A stretch of DNA of 32,926 nucleotides, from positions 291,340 through 324,265 of the forward strand of contig NZ_HE610987.1 of NCBI RefSeq assembly GCF_000285535.1, in the 5' to 3' direction. This DNA is from Bacillus timonensis (GTDB taxonomy: Bacteria; Bacillota; Bacilli; Bacillales; Bacillaceae_L). A program made the translations under genes and the position numbers. Every line of letters starts with the position of its first letter. The stretch's first letter is position 1. Below, piece after piece: positions 24,745 through 32,926 of the stretch. The notes below the pieces were generated by a model. It did not search any database. It had not been told where the DNA came from and saw only the letters and a list, made by a program, of their open reading frames with translations.

Positions 24745-27045
24745 TTAAAAAACTCTTTCACTATTTTCATTGAATTGTTTTCCAACACTATCCATTACCC
24801 ATTTCGCTGTTGTTGTCTCAGCTTGTAACATTTCTTCTGGTGTACCTTCGAATATGAGTTGTCCGCCTTGTTTTCCTCCTCCTGGACCCAATTCGATTAC
24901 CCAGTCGCTCGCCGCGATAAAATTTAGATTGTGTTCGATGATGATGACAGAATTACCTCTATTTACAAGATTTTGAAATACGTCTAAGAGTTTTTCATTA
25001 TCTTCTGTATGCAGTCCTAAGGATGGCTCGTCTAATAGGTAGATTTGTCCTTCTTTTTGTAAGTGGCTTGCAAGTTTTAGACGTTGAATTTCTCCTCCAC
25101 TTAGGGAACTTGTCGTCTGCCCTAAGGTTAGATACCCTAATCCTACTTCTTTTAGCGTATGCACTCTTTTTAAAATCTTTGGTATTGTAAAATAATGAAT
25201 AGCCTCATCTATTGTTAATTCTAGTATCTCTACGATATTTTTATTTTGATAACGGTATGAAAGGGCCACGTCTGAGTATCTCGTACCGCCACATGTTTCA
25301 CAAGGGATAGTCACCGGATCTGCAAATGCTACATCTGGAGCTATAATCCCTTTTCCTTTGCAGATAGGACATGCTCCTAAGGAATTAAAACTGAATAAAC
25401 CTGGTGGTTGTCCTGTTTCTTTTGAAAGTATTACACGAATATCGTCCATTATTCCCATATATGTAGCGAGGGTCGAACGGGTAGAGATTCCAATGCTACC
25501 TTGTCCTACCATGATTGTTTCAGGATATTTGTTCGCGAACGCTTCCAACAGTAAGGAGCTTTTCCCTGAACCTGATACTCCACATACAGAGACTAAGACA
25601 TTCTTAGGAATTTGTACGCTTATATTTTTTAAGTTATTGTTACTTGCTTTATTTATTGTAAAATAACTCTTTCTATCCCTTGGATTTTTGTTTATTTTTA
25701 GTTTGTGGTTTAGGGCTGTTGCGGTTGGAGAGTTTTTTAGTCCATCTACAGTTCCTTGATAAATAACTTCTCCTCCATTTACACCTGCTCCTGGTCCCAT
25801 TTCAATTATTTGATCCGCTATTTTTATTACGGATAGATTGTGTTCAATTACGATTACAGTATTATATTGGCTTTTTAACCTTTTTAGCATCTGTATTAAC
25901 ATATCCACTTCTTCTGGATGGAGTCCTGCACTTGGTTCATCGAAAATGTATGTGATGTTATTTAGACTGCTCCCCAAATGACGAGCGATTTTTACCCTTT
26001 GAGCTTCGCCACTGGACAAGGTACCCATTTTTCTAGATAGACTCAAATATCCCAGTCCCATATCGACTAGTTGTTTTACATGTGGGATTGCTTGTTGTGC
26101 AATCGATTCTCCCATAGGATCTTTTATGTTCGTTAGCTCTTCTAGTAGTTCTGGAAGCTCTAAACGATCATAATCTGCAATATGTAAGCCATCTATTCTA
26201 CATTCTAATACCTTTGGATTTAGGCCTGAACCTTGGCAGGTTGGGCATAAAGATTGTGTTGAGACTTCAAAAACATCCTCCTGGGATACTTCTTTTAGCT
26301 TTGAGATATCTCTATTGATATAAAGGCGCTTAAATCGAGGTAATAGCCCATCCCACTCATGATCTTGAGGTCCATTTTTTGTATGAAACGGCGCATAGAC
26401 TTTTTCACCTTCCGGGGGACCATATAATAGCAGATGGAGTTTTTCTTCTGAATAGTCCTTGATAGGTTTATCTGGATCAAATAAACCACCGGTCATCATC
26501 CATCTACCTTGCCAACCAGAAGGTGATAATGGCTTAAATTTTACAGCATAGTCTCGAAGCGACTTATCGAAATCGATTATCTTGTTTAGGTCTGGCGCAA
26601 TTACCTCCCCAAATCCACCACATTCAGGACATCTACCAAAGGAACTATGACTCGAAAAATCGGTGGCAGAACCGATTGATGGCTTTCCAATTCTCGAGAA
26701 TAAAAGTCTAATTAAAGGATCAATATCCATATAGGTTCCTACTGTTGATCGGGAATTGCCCCCTATTTGTCGTTGTTCTACTACTACAACCGGGCTTAGG
26801 TTTTGCATAAGATCAGCGTGTGGTCTTTCATACCTTGGCATTTGATTTCTGACATAGAGAGGGTAATTCAACGTCATTTGTCTTCTACTTTCTTTCGCTA
26901 ATGTATCAAATACAACTGAGCTCTTTCCAGAGCCTGAAAGACCAGTAAATACGATGATTTTTTCTTTTGGTATATGTAAATCTATATTTTTTAAATTATG
27001 TTCTTTAAGCCCTTTTAAAATGATTTCATCCTTTCTGTCTGACAT
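24745..27045 (-). CDS. Short UvrA paralogue (excinuclease ABC subunit A-like)
   Basis: A tandem ABC ATPase of 766 residues, about 180 shorter than housekeeping UvrA. Two Walker A motifs (GLSGSGKSS at 35-43 and GVSGSGKSS), two signatures (LSSGEAQR and LSGGEIQR) and two Walker B motifs (IFDEPSAGLHPEE and LLDEPSLGLHTED) are intact. Cysteine pairs for the zinc modules are present (CPECGG, CPTCQGSG, CPICKGKG, CETCGG). The short first half suggests loss of the UvrB-binding region. Related short UvrA proteins are tied to self-resistance against DNA-binding drugs in Streptomyces (DrrC type), but a role here is not shown. A strong AAAGGAGG precedes the ATG. Confidence 0.92.
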   Translation of the reverse strand: MSDRKDEIILKGLKEHNLKNIDLHIPKEKIIVFTGLSGSGKSSVVFDTLAKESRRQMTLNYPLYVRNQMPRYERPHADLMQNLSPVVVVEQRQIGGNSRSTVGTYMDIDPLIRLLFSRIGKPSIGSATDFSSHSSFGRCPECGGFGEVIAPDLNKIIDFDKSLRDYAVKFKPLSPSGWQGRWMMTGGLFDPDKPIKDYSEEKLHLLLYGPPEGEKVYAPFHTKNGPQDHEWDGLLPRFKRLYINRDISKLKEVSQEDVFEVSTQSLCPTCQGSGLNPKVLECRIDGLHIADYDRLELPELLEELTNIKDPMGESIAQQAIPHVKQLVDMGLGYLSLSRKMGTLSSGEAQRVKIARHLGSSLNNITYIFDEPSAGLHPEEVDMLIQMLKRLKSQYNTVIVIEHNLSVIKIADQIIEMGPGAGVNGGEVIYQGTVDGLKNSPTATALNHKLKINKNPRDRKSYFTINKASNNNLKNISVQIPKNVLVSVCGVSGSGKSSLLLEAFANKYPETIMVGQGSIGISTRSTLATYMGIMDDIRVILSKETGQPPGLFSFNSLGACPICKGKGIIAPDVAFADPVTIPCETCGGTRYSDVALSYRYQNKNIVEILELTIDEAIHYFTIPKILKRVHTLKEVGLGYLTLGQTTSSLSGGEIQRLKLASHLQKEGQIYLLDEPSLGLHTEDNEKLLDVFQNLVNRGNSVIIIEHNLNFIAASDWVIELGPGGGKQGGQLIFEGTPEEMLQAETTTAKWVMDSVGKQFNENSERVF

Positions 27046-27145
27046 TTGGTCCTCCTTTCTGATTTATCTACTCGTTTCTTTTCAGTTTACTACAAGTCTA
27101 GCCATAATTTCTTTTTCTAGTAACGTCTTACGTGTTACAGCTTTG

Positions 27146-28201
27146 TTAAAAAGCCCTTTCTACAAACCAGACTACTCCGAATGCTAAAATTGCGACCGAA
27201 GTTCCTGGAATCACCCATTTTATAGGTTTGAATGTCATTTGCTTCAACCACAGGAGAATTGGAAAGACCACTGAAACGATGATAAGCTGACCAATTTCAA
27301 TACCGATATTGAAAGATAGTAGGGAAGTGACCAAATGGCTTCCATCAAGTCGCATTTCAGAGAGTATTCCTGCGAAACCGAATCCATGGATGAGTCCAAA
27401 ACCAAAAGCAAGCCATGGCTGATGTTTTGAGTTAGGGTTAAAAATATTAATAAGTGCTACGTATATGATACTTAAAGCAATCGCTGACTCTACTAATCTA
27501 CTAGGTAATTGCACAATATCTAGTGTTGCAAGTGCTAAGGTGATACTATGGGCAATTGTAAAAGCAGTGACCAAGGAGAAAATGTTTCGGATGTTCTTTG
27601 CTCCAAATAATAAGCTTATGACAAACAGAATATGATCATAACCTGTAAAAATATGTTCTAAGCCAAGTAATAGAAACTGCTTTGCAGATTGGATAAAAGT
27701 CACTTCTCCAATTTCGAGCTCTCTTGATTCGTATGACAGAACCGCTTCTTGTTGTTTTCCATTTAGTTTAATCGTTGCATAATTGGCATGACTTGGATCT
27801 GAATCATCTAGAAATATATTATAGTCTAAGACTAATTTTTCAGGTTTTTCATCTAGCTCATAGTTCAGGTCTATTACTGCAAACTGTCGCCCGTCAATCG
27901 TTTCAATATCAGATGCTTCAATGACTCCTTCCACTTTTACACTATCTGCATATAGATCAATATGTGAATTTATATATTCCTGAACGATTTCCGTTTCAAA
28001 AACTTGTTGACCGTCCATTTCTTTTTGCATGGAATGCCCGAGTTCTGTAAGATCAAGCTTCAGTTCATAATCGAGATTATTTCCATTCACATTAATGTGC
28101 GAGTACCCTTCACTGTTATTGGTATGAGCATAAGCTGAGGGAGATGGAAGTAAAGAGGTAATTGACATCATAATTAAAAAGAGTAAATATAGCTTTTTCA
28201 T
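27146..28201 (-). CDS. HupE/UreJ-family membrane protein
   Basis: A membrane protein of 351 residues. A signal peptide ends at AYA-H near residue 27, then an extracytoplasmic domain of about 150 residues, then seven hydrophobic helices. The helical part has the family motifs LGLEHIFTGYDHILFVISLLFG, FTIAHSITLALATL and FGLIHGFGFAGIL, whose His and Asp residues are thought to handle nickel or cobalt. It resembles HupE/UreJ type 2 proteins. It is separated by 16 kb from the urease cluster, which has its own permease, so its metal and role are open. The ATG at 28201 is preceded by GGAGG; an upstream start at 28213 is less likely. Confidence 0.85.
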   Translation of the reverse strand: MKKLYLLFLIMMSITSLLPSPSAYAHTNNSEGYSHINVNGNNLDYELKLDLTELGHSMQKEMDGQQVFETEIVQEYINSHIDLYADSVKVEGVIEASDIETIDGRQFAVIDLNYELDEKPEKLVLDYNIFLDDSDPSHANYATIKLNGKQQEAVLSYESRELEIGEVTFIQSAKQFLLLGLEHIFTGYDHILFVISLLFGAKNIRNIFSLVTAFTIAHSITLALATLDIVQLPSRLVESAIALSIIYVALINIFNPNSKHQPWLAFGFGLIHGFGFAGILSEMRLDGSHLVTSLLSFNIGIEIGQLIIVSVVFPILLWLKQMTFKPIKWVIPGTSVAILAFGVVWFVERAF

Positions 28202-28244
28202 AAGATCCTCCATTTTTTGAATAGTATCGTTCTCTCGTGTTGAA

Positions 28245-28279
28245 AAAGGAAAAGACGAGGAGGCATTCGTCTCCTCGCC
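28245..28279 (-). terminator. Terminator of the PHP phosphoesterase gene
   Basis: GACGAGGAG (28254-28262) pairs with CTCCTCGCC (28271-28279) with one G-U pair on the minus strand and is followed by TTTTCCTTTTT. Confidence 0.85.
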
Positions 28280-28294
28280 TTATTTTCTTTTTAC

Positions 28295-29830
28295 CTATTT
28301 CGAAGTTTTGATAAACACCGGGTTAGAGTAGAACCAAAGGTCAGTCCACGGATTTTCTCCTCGAGGATCAATTTCAGGTTCTGTTTGTTGAGTATTTGTT
28401 CCACGTAAACGGATATAGCTGTCTTTATCAACATCTTTTAGTGTGTGGGTAATCTCGATATACTCACCTTTTTGCTTCCAGTCTTTCTTTGTGAAGGTTT
28501 TGACGACTTTCGTTGTCGCATTCGTTGCAGATGAACGATCTGCTACTTTTCCAGTAACCTCACCCATAATTAAGTCAACATGATCAACTGCTGGCTTATC
28601 GCCATTGGCGTTTGCAGCGTTTGGATCTTTAATACGTACCGTTACTGTTACATCTTTAGATTTTCCTGGTATCGTTAACGTTTCGCCGATAGTTGCTGAA
28701 TTTCCTTTGGATTTCGCAAACCAAGGTGATTTTCCACCAGCTTGAACTTTTACGTCAAGTTCAGAGATGAGGTCGCCCGTTGTAACGAAAACATTTCCAT
28801 TACGAATGCTCTCCATGATATCATCATAGTCTTTCTCTGCTTTTACATATGTTTTTGAGTATTCACCTGGCCAGAAGTCACCACCGCCATCGCGCCAGTT
28901 TACATGTGAATCAGAAGTAGCTGTAATCCACCAGTGTCTTCCTTCACCTAGCATAGAATCCCATAGTCCACCAACCTTTGCCGCCATTTGGTCAAATCCG
29001 CCCATTGTTGGATAGTTACCATATGAACCACGAGCACCATTAGGATCTTGAGAGCCATCCGGATTGATGGCTGTGGCCTGGTGACCCGGAGCGCCTTCCA
29101 TACCGATAGAGATATTTGGTGCTATATCATTCCAATTACGAAACTCCTCTGGTGTATCTTGTCCCCATTGACCGTCACCTTTTGCTGAACGAGAAGGATG
29201 ATGTGCAATATGAATTGGCTGCTCACTTTCGTCTAATTGTTTCATATAGTTAAGTGCTTCGATCATTGTAGACTCAGTATCTCTGCTGCCGTCATTTGGA
29301 AAAGGTTCACGCTTATTAAATTTGCTTTCAATATCATAGAGAATTTGTGACTCATTTTCTACTTTCGGAATCATTAGTGAACTATGGTCAGCAGCCGGTG
29401 TGTCAAACTCCATCCCATAGAATTGAAGAACTTCAGGAACAGCTTCACGGGATTTCAACAATTCAGGATATGCTTGCTCTAAGTTAACCTTAGAATGGTT
29501 AGGACCCCCATGATCGGTTGTCATTACCCAATCAAGTCCGTACTCCCTAGCCTTTTCCGCATTTTTCGAAATTGGATAAATGGCATCTCCAGCTCGGATA
29601 GGTGTCGGAGGATTTGTTGAATTGTCCCAGCCAACACTCCACTCACTATGTACGTGATGATCACCAGCAAGCCAAGTAGCGTTATTCTGTTTTACTTCTT
29701 CCTTTGAAAATTCCTTTGCTTCCACTTTATGACCATTTCCATCATTTAAAAAGGATTGGGTTGTAAAAGCTGTTGTAGCAAGAACCGTTGTTGCGATAAT
29801 TGGAATTGCCTTCTTTACACGAGATCCCAT
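28295..29830 (-). CDS. Secreted PHP-domain phosphoesterase
   Basis: An exported protein of 511 residues. The N-terminus is a signal peptide with a basic start (GSRVKK) and a hydrophobic stretch to about residue 25. A PHP metal-dependent phosphoesterase domain follows, with metal ligands in DHHVHSEWS (H59, H61), TTDHGG (D106, H107), GMEFDTP (E141), IAHHPSR (H210, H211) and TSDSHVNW (D307, H309). The last 150 residues look like a beta-rich C-terminal domain. It should cleave phosphate esters outside the cell; the substrate is unknown. The Pho box in its promoter supports a role in phosphate scavenging. A clear GGAGG precedes the ATG. Confidence 0.87.
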   Translation of the reverse strand: MGSRVKKAIPIIATTVLATTAFTTQSFLNDGNGHKVEAKEFSKEEVKQNNATWLAGDHHVHSEWSVGWDNSTNPPTPIRAGDAIYPISKNAEKAREYGLDWVMTTDHGGPNHSKVNLEQAYPELLKSREAVPEVLQFYGMEFDTPAADHSSLMIPKVENESQILYDIESKFNKREPFPNDGSRDTESTMIEALNYMKQLDESEQPIHIAHHPSRSAKGDGQWGQDTPEEFRNWNDIAPNISIGMEGAPGHQATAINPDGSQDPNGARGSYGNYPTMGGFDQMAAKVGGLWDSMLGEGRHWWITATSDSHVNWRDGGGDFWPGEYSKTYVKAEKDYDDIMESIRNGNVFVTTGDLISELDVKVQAGGKSPWFAKSKGNSATIGETLTIPGKSKDVTVTVRIKDPNAANANGDKPAVDHVDLIMGEVTGKVADRSSATNATTKVVKTFTKKDWKQKGEYIEITHTLKDVDKDSYIRLRGTNTQQTEPEIDPRGENPWTDLWFYSNPVFIKTSK

Positions 29831-29869
29831 TTTTCTACCTCCAAATTATTTATTTATTTAACGATTTAA

Positions 29870-29923
29870 ATTATAGGCAGAAATTATGTTCGCTAGATTA
29901 ATAGAATGTAAATACAATGTAAA
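29870..29923 (-). promoter_or_regulatory. PhoP-type promoter (Pho box plus -10)
   Basis: On the minus strand TTTACA (29923-29918), TTTACA (29912-29907) and TTAATC (29901-29896) are spaced exactly 11 bp apart, the PhoP direct-repeat pattern of B. subtilis (TTAACA-like hexamers with 5-bp gaps). A perfect TATAAT (29875-29870) follows 20 bases later, with no good -35, as expected for an activated promoter. Confidence 0.75.
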
Positions 29924-30015
29924 TATTTTTTATATTTAAACAATTGGGAAAATTGTACTAGGTAAAAAGAAATAGAAAAGTCTAGCTTTTAAAAAACAGG
30001 TAGAGCGAAAGTTTC

Positions 30016-30044
30016 AAAAAAAAGAGACCCCAACTATTGAGGTC
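30016..30044 (-). terminator. Terminator of the HAD hydrolase gene
   Basis: GACCCCAA (30026-30033) pairs with TTGAGGTC (30037-30044). On the minus strand it is followed by TCTTTTTTTT. The stem begins at the stop codon itself. Confidence 0.85.
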
Positions 30045-30630
30045 AATTTGAATCTATTTTATTTACATAAGGAAGGACTGTCGTACTGAAATCAGCATAG
30101 CTGTCGAGGTGAAAGTCTGCCTCTATATCCGAATTATCAAAGGCAACTGTTTTAATTCCTAATTCTCTAGCCGGAATTAAGTCAAGTTCGCGGTCACCAA
30201 TTACTAAATCAATCGGATAATCCTTCATCACATGTTGATAGGATGCTGCATGTGGTTTGCGGGCAAAGCCTTCTTCCTCGACCGAAACAACCACCTTAAA
30301 ATAACGTAATAAATTAAACTTTTCCAGAAGGAACAGGGTAGACTCCTTGTCTCTGTGCGTGACGATAAAATTGTCATCGGCAACTTGTAAAACCTCTTTC
30401 ACATGCTCAAAAGGCTGGCTGTTAAAAGAATACTGATTATATAATTTGATATATTCCTCACGCTTACTTTCATCAATTCCATAATGCTGAAAGGCCACTT
30501 TCGAGTTGACCTTGAGCCACTTCAGTACTTCATTAGGGTCCAAGTCTTTGCCGCTTAGATGGATAAACCCTTTGACCAATGCTGGATATGTATTGAATAA
30601 TGTACCGTCAAAATCCCATAGAATATGAAT
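30043..30630 (-). CDS. HAD-family hydrolase with a probable ATT start
   Basis: A HAD-superfamily phosphatase of about 196 residues, cap type I, similar to phosphoglycolate phosphatase-like proteins. The catalytic motif DFDGTLF lies at codons 30615-30595, motif II is FIVTHRD, and motif III/IV is RKP with VIGDRELDL. No ATG, GTG or TTG lies upstream of motif I before the in-frame stop at 30649-30651. The first standard start, TTG at 30579, would remove the nucleophile. An ATT at 30630 lies six bases behind AAGAGGG and gives the usual N-terminus HILWDFDGT. A mutated start codon in a dying gene is the other explanation. Confidence 0.75.
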   Translation of the reverse strand: MHILWDFDGTLFNTYPALVKGFIHLSGKDLDPNEVLKWLKVNSKVAFQHYGIDESKREEYIKLYNQYSFNSQPFEHVKEVLQVADDNFIVTHRDKESTLFLLEKFNLLRYFKVVVSVEEEGFARKPHAASYQHVMKDYPIDLVIGDRELDLIPARELGIKTVAFDNSDIEADFHLDSYADFSTTVLPYVNKIDSN

Positions 30631-30731
30631 GTGAATCCCTCTTTTCTCTTACATAATACCTACCTTTATAAAAATGAAACTGTATGAGGTTGTCCCAAAT
30701 GCTAGGCTTTTGGGGATACCCTTTATTCTTT

Positions 30732-31154
30732 TTATTCACCTATTTCAGCAAACCTCTTTATTCTTTCACCGATTTGGTCACGAACACGTTGGAAAACAGC
30801 CCATTTTTCTTCCTCAGTTCCTTGAGCTTTTGCAGGGTCATCAAATCCCCAATGATCACGTTTTACATGAGGAGGTGTCATTGGGCATTTATCAGCTGCA
30901 TCCCCACATAAAGTTACTACGAACTCAGCATTGTTAAGGATATCTGGGTCTATCATATCTGAAGTTTGGTCAGAAATATCAATACCAACTTCATTCATAG
31001 CTTTTACAGCATTCGGATTTAATCCATGTGCCTCAATACCCGCACTTTTAACTACCCATTCCTCACCTAAATACTTCTTTCCCCATCCTTCTGCCATTTG
31101 GCTTCTGCACGAGTTGCCTGTACATAAAAAGTAGATTGTTTTTTTTGACATCAT
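30732..31154 (-). CDS. arsC: Arsenate reductase ArsC (thioredoxin-coupled)
   Basis: A low-molecular-weight-phosphatase-type arsenate reductase of 140 residues that turns arsenate into arsenite. The P-loop CTGNSCRS begins with the nucleophile cysteine (C11 here, C10 in the family), and the redox pair lies in [16 protein letters not shown] (C83 and C90 here). [14 protein letters not shown] is also typical. The ATG at 31154 follows AAAGGAG. It is the last gene of the arsR-arsB-arsC operon, 18 bases after arsB, and provides the substrate that ArsB exports. Confidence 0.95.
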   Translation of the reverse strand: MMSKKTIYFLCTGNSCRSQMAEGWGKKYLGEEWVVKSAGIEAHGLNPNAVKAMNEVGIDISDQTSDMIDPDILNNAEFVVTLCGDAADKCPMTPPHVKRDHWGFDDPAKAQGTEEEKWAVFQRVRDQIGERIKRFAEIGE

Positions 31155-31172
31155 GTATATCTCCTTTAAAGT

Positions 31173-32471
31173 TTATGAAATGATAAGTAACCAAATGTAT
31201 AAGCCAACTAATGTGATGAATAACGTTGGAATCGTTAATATGATACCGGTTTTAAAGTAGGTTCCCCATGAAATTTTAACACCCTTTTGTGAAAGAACAT
31301 GTAGCCATAATAAAGTGGCAAGAGAACCAATTGGGGTGATTTTTGGTCCTAAGTCTGAGCCAATGACATTAGCATAGACCAAGGCCTCTCTAATTACGCC
31401 ACTTGTATTCGTATCCGCAATTGCAAGAGCATCAATCATAACAGTCGGCATGTTATTCATTAGAGACGAAAGAATCGCCGCGATAAATCCCATACCAATC
31501 GTTGCCGCAAATAATCCCTGATCAGCAGTAGCCTGGATAAGGTCAGCTAATAAATCTGTTAGTCCCACATTACGCAACCCATAAACGACTACGTACATAC
31601 CAATTGAAAAAAACACGATTGCCCACGGAGCACCTTTTACAACAGTACGAGTATTTACGGCTGGACTTCTTCTAGCCATGAAGAGAAAGAAAATCGCTAC
31701 GATGCTAGCGATTATAGATACAGGAATTTCTGTAAATTCACTTGCAAAGTATCCAATTAGAAGTATCCCTAATACAACCCATGATAAACGGAACATCTTC
31801 ATATCTCGAATGGCTTCAACTGGCTTTTTCAATTGAGCCATATCATAATTCTTCGGTATACTCTTTCTGAAAAATAAATATAAAACGAAAATGCTGGCTG
31901 CTAATGAAAAGAAGTTTGGAACAATCATTCTTGAAGCAAACTCTGCAAAACCAATTCCAAAGAAATCTGCCGAAACAATGTTGACTAAGTTACTTACAAC
32001 AAGTGGAAGAGATGTCGTATCTGCAATAAATCCACTAGCCATAATAAATGGGAAAACCATTTTTTCGTTGAAGTTTAGGTTTCGAACCATCGCCAATACG
32101 ATTGGAGTTAAAATAAGTGCTGCTCCATCGTTGGCAAAGAACGCTGCAACTAATGCTCCTAATATCGAAACATACACAAACATTCGGACTCCATTTCCTT
32201 TTGCCGCTCTTGCCATATGTAGAGCTGACCATTCAAAGAATCCAATCTCATCTAGTATTAACGAAATGATAATAATAGCAACAAACGCTAAAGTTGCATT
32301 CCAAACAATCGATGTAACATCAATTACATCGTTAAAATCAACCACTCCTGCAAGTAAAGCTACGACTGCTCCACCGCAAGCGGACCAACCAATGGATAGG
32401 CCTTTGGGCTGCCAAATAACTAAAATAAGAGTTAGTAAAAAAATGACGGATGCTAAAACGACTGATGTCAA
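31173..32471 (-). CDS. arsB: Arsenite efflux pump ArsB
   Basis: An integral membrane arsenite exporter of 432 residues with about 11-12 helices. Conserved segments are [54 protein letters not shown] and [21 protein letters not shown], all typical of ArsB in the ion transporter superfamily. Translation starts at TTG (32471) seven bases behind GGAGGG. It lies 14 bases after arsR. No arsA is present, so export would run on the membrane potential. Confidence 0.95.
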   Translation of the reverse strand: MTSVVLASVIFLLTLILVIWQPKGLSIGWSACGGAVVALLAGVVDFNDVIDVTSIVWNATLAFVAIIIISLILDEIGFFEWSALHMARAAKGNGVRMFVYVSILGALVAAFFANDGAALILTPIVLAMVRNLNFNEKMVFPFIMASGFIADTTSLPLVVSNLVNIVSADFFGIGFAEFASRMIVPNFFSLAASIFVLYLFFRKSIPKNYDMAQLKKPVEAIRDMKMFRLSWVVLGILLIGYFASEFTEIPVSIIASIVAIFFLFMARRSPAVNTRTVVKGAPWAIVFFSIGMYVVVYGLRNVGLTDLLADLIQATADQGLFAATIGMGFIAAILSSLMNNMPTVMIDALAIADTNTSGVIREALVYANVIGSDLGPKITPIGSLATLLWLHVLSQKGVKISWGTYFKTGIILTIPTLFITLVGLYIWLLIIS

Positions 32472-32485
32472 TATATTCCCTCCAG

Positions 32486-32830
32486 TTACTCACACGAGAT
32501 TCGTAATCCCTGTTGTTCTAGTTCTTGTAGTTTAAAATCTTGGCTAGGAAGATGCTCTACTAGATTTTGAATGAATGGATAATATTCACTTTCTTTGTTA
32601 AGGGAATAGATAATCCATTGTCCTCTTCTTGTTTCTCGTACGATTCCTGCATCTTTTAATTTACGTACATGTTGGCTTATTGCTGGTTGGCTTGTTTTGA
32701 AAATCTCAACAAATTCACATACACAACAATCATGATTATCTAAAATTTTCACCATCGTAAGACGAGTTTTATCCCCTAATAACTTAAGAATTGAGGCAGC
32801 TTTTTCTATTTCAATTCTTAACAGCTGCAT
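32486..32830 (-). CDS. arsR: Arsenic-responsive repressor ArsR
   Basis: A winged-helix repressor of 114 residues of the ArsR/SmtB family. The metalloid site is the cysteine cluster DCCVCEFVE in the first half, and the recognition helix is in [20 protein letters not shown] further cysteine is near the C-terminus (ISCE). Binding of arsenite would release it from the operator at 32854-32873. The ATG at 32830 is preceded by AGGAGGTG; a GTG three codons earlier overlaps that site and is unlikely. Confidence 0.94.
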   Translation of the reverse strand: MQLLRIEIEKAASILKLLGDKTRLTMVKILDNHDCCVCEFVEIFKTSQPAISQHVRKLKDAGIVRETRRGQWIIYSLNKESEYYPFIQNLVEHLPSQDFKLQELEQQGLRISCE

Positions 32831-32853
32831 AAAGAGCACCTCCTAAATTAAAT

Positions 32854-32900
32854 ATATAAACATTTGCTTATATAATATTTTACTTATATGTAGATTACAA
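32854..32900 (-). promoter_or_regulatory. Promoter and ArsR operator of the ars operon
   Basis: TTGTAA (32900-32895), 17 bases, TATTAT (32877-32872) form the promoter on the minus strand. A dyad of ATATAA and TTATAT (32854-32873) overlaps the end of the -10 element and the transcription start, in the style of ArsR/SmtB operators (ATATnAnC ... GnTnATAT). Confidence 0.65.
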
Positions 32901-32926
32901 GGATTTTTTTGTAATCATTTCTTAAT

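Noticed and set aside
30690-30721. Hairpin GTCCCAAA with TTTTGGGGA after arsC
   Set aside because: The stem is short with a mismatch and has no U-rich tail on the minus strand, so I did not call it a terminator.

Overview
The window comes from a low-GC Gram-positive bacterium of the family Bacillaceae. Evidence is the AT-rich sequence, strong AGGAGG-type ribosome binding sites with frequent TTG and GTG starts, a B. subtilis-type sigM/yhdL/yhdK operon, a mifM-yidC2 pair, an L-box, a YmaF protein and Pho-box and Spo0A-box-like sites. The genus cannot be fixed from this window. It reads as an ordinary chromosomal neighbourhood of small operons with no phage, plasmid, CRISPR, rRNA or tRNA. Mobile-type sequence is limited to short repeats.

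Layout. 1-159: three 52-bp hairpin repeats. 196-1887 (-): chemotaxis receptor. 2103-3210 (+): a MifM-like arrest-peptide leader and the inducible membrane insertase YidC2, with the insertase ribosome binding site locked in a hairpin that reaches back into the leader. 3302-3763 (-): secreted DUF1259 protein. 3980-4870 (+): manganese-type CDF exporter. 5059-6870 (-): ECF sigma factor, its membrane anti-sigma factor and a small membrane partner, behind an ECF-type promoter. 7217-12980 (-): urease operon ureABCEFGD and, after a strong hairpin, the nickel permease ureH. 13276-14226 (+): divergent urea transporter. Together these genes import urea and nickel, assemble urease and release ammonia. 14354-14791: a small YheE-like protein and a second array of the 52-bp repeats.

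14858-17613 (-): an amino acid ABC transporter behind a lysine riboswitch, which identifies the substrate as probably lysine. 17922-19313 (+): a divergent APC permease whose promoter carries two Spo0A-box-like sites. 19538-20140 (+): DUF421/YetF-type protein. 20165-20406: a MITE-like element with imperfect 38-bp inverted ends. 20430-21406 (-): two translationally coupled membrane proteins of unknown role. 21745-22083 (-): His-rich YmaF protein, fused in frame to the remnant of a DUF2935 gene upstream. 22657-24417 (-): PAS-GGDEF-EAL cyclic-di-GMP enzyme. 24745-27045 (-): short UvrA paralogue. 27146-28201 (-): HupE/UreJ-type membrane protein. 28295-29830 (-): secreted PHP phosphoesterase behind a Pho box. 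30043-30630 (-): HAD hydrolase that seems to start at ATT. 30732-32830 (-): arsR-arsB-arsC arsenic resistance operon with its operator.

The signals most worth checking are the MifM-like leader with its sequestering hairpin, the covarying 52-bp hairpin arrays, the MITE-like element, the HAD gene whose catalytic motif lies upstream of any standard start codon, and the lysine riboswitch with a possible competing helix. I see no clearly new multi-gene system.
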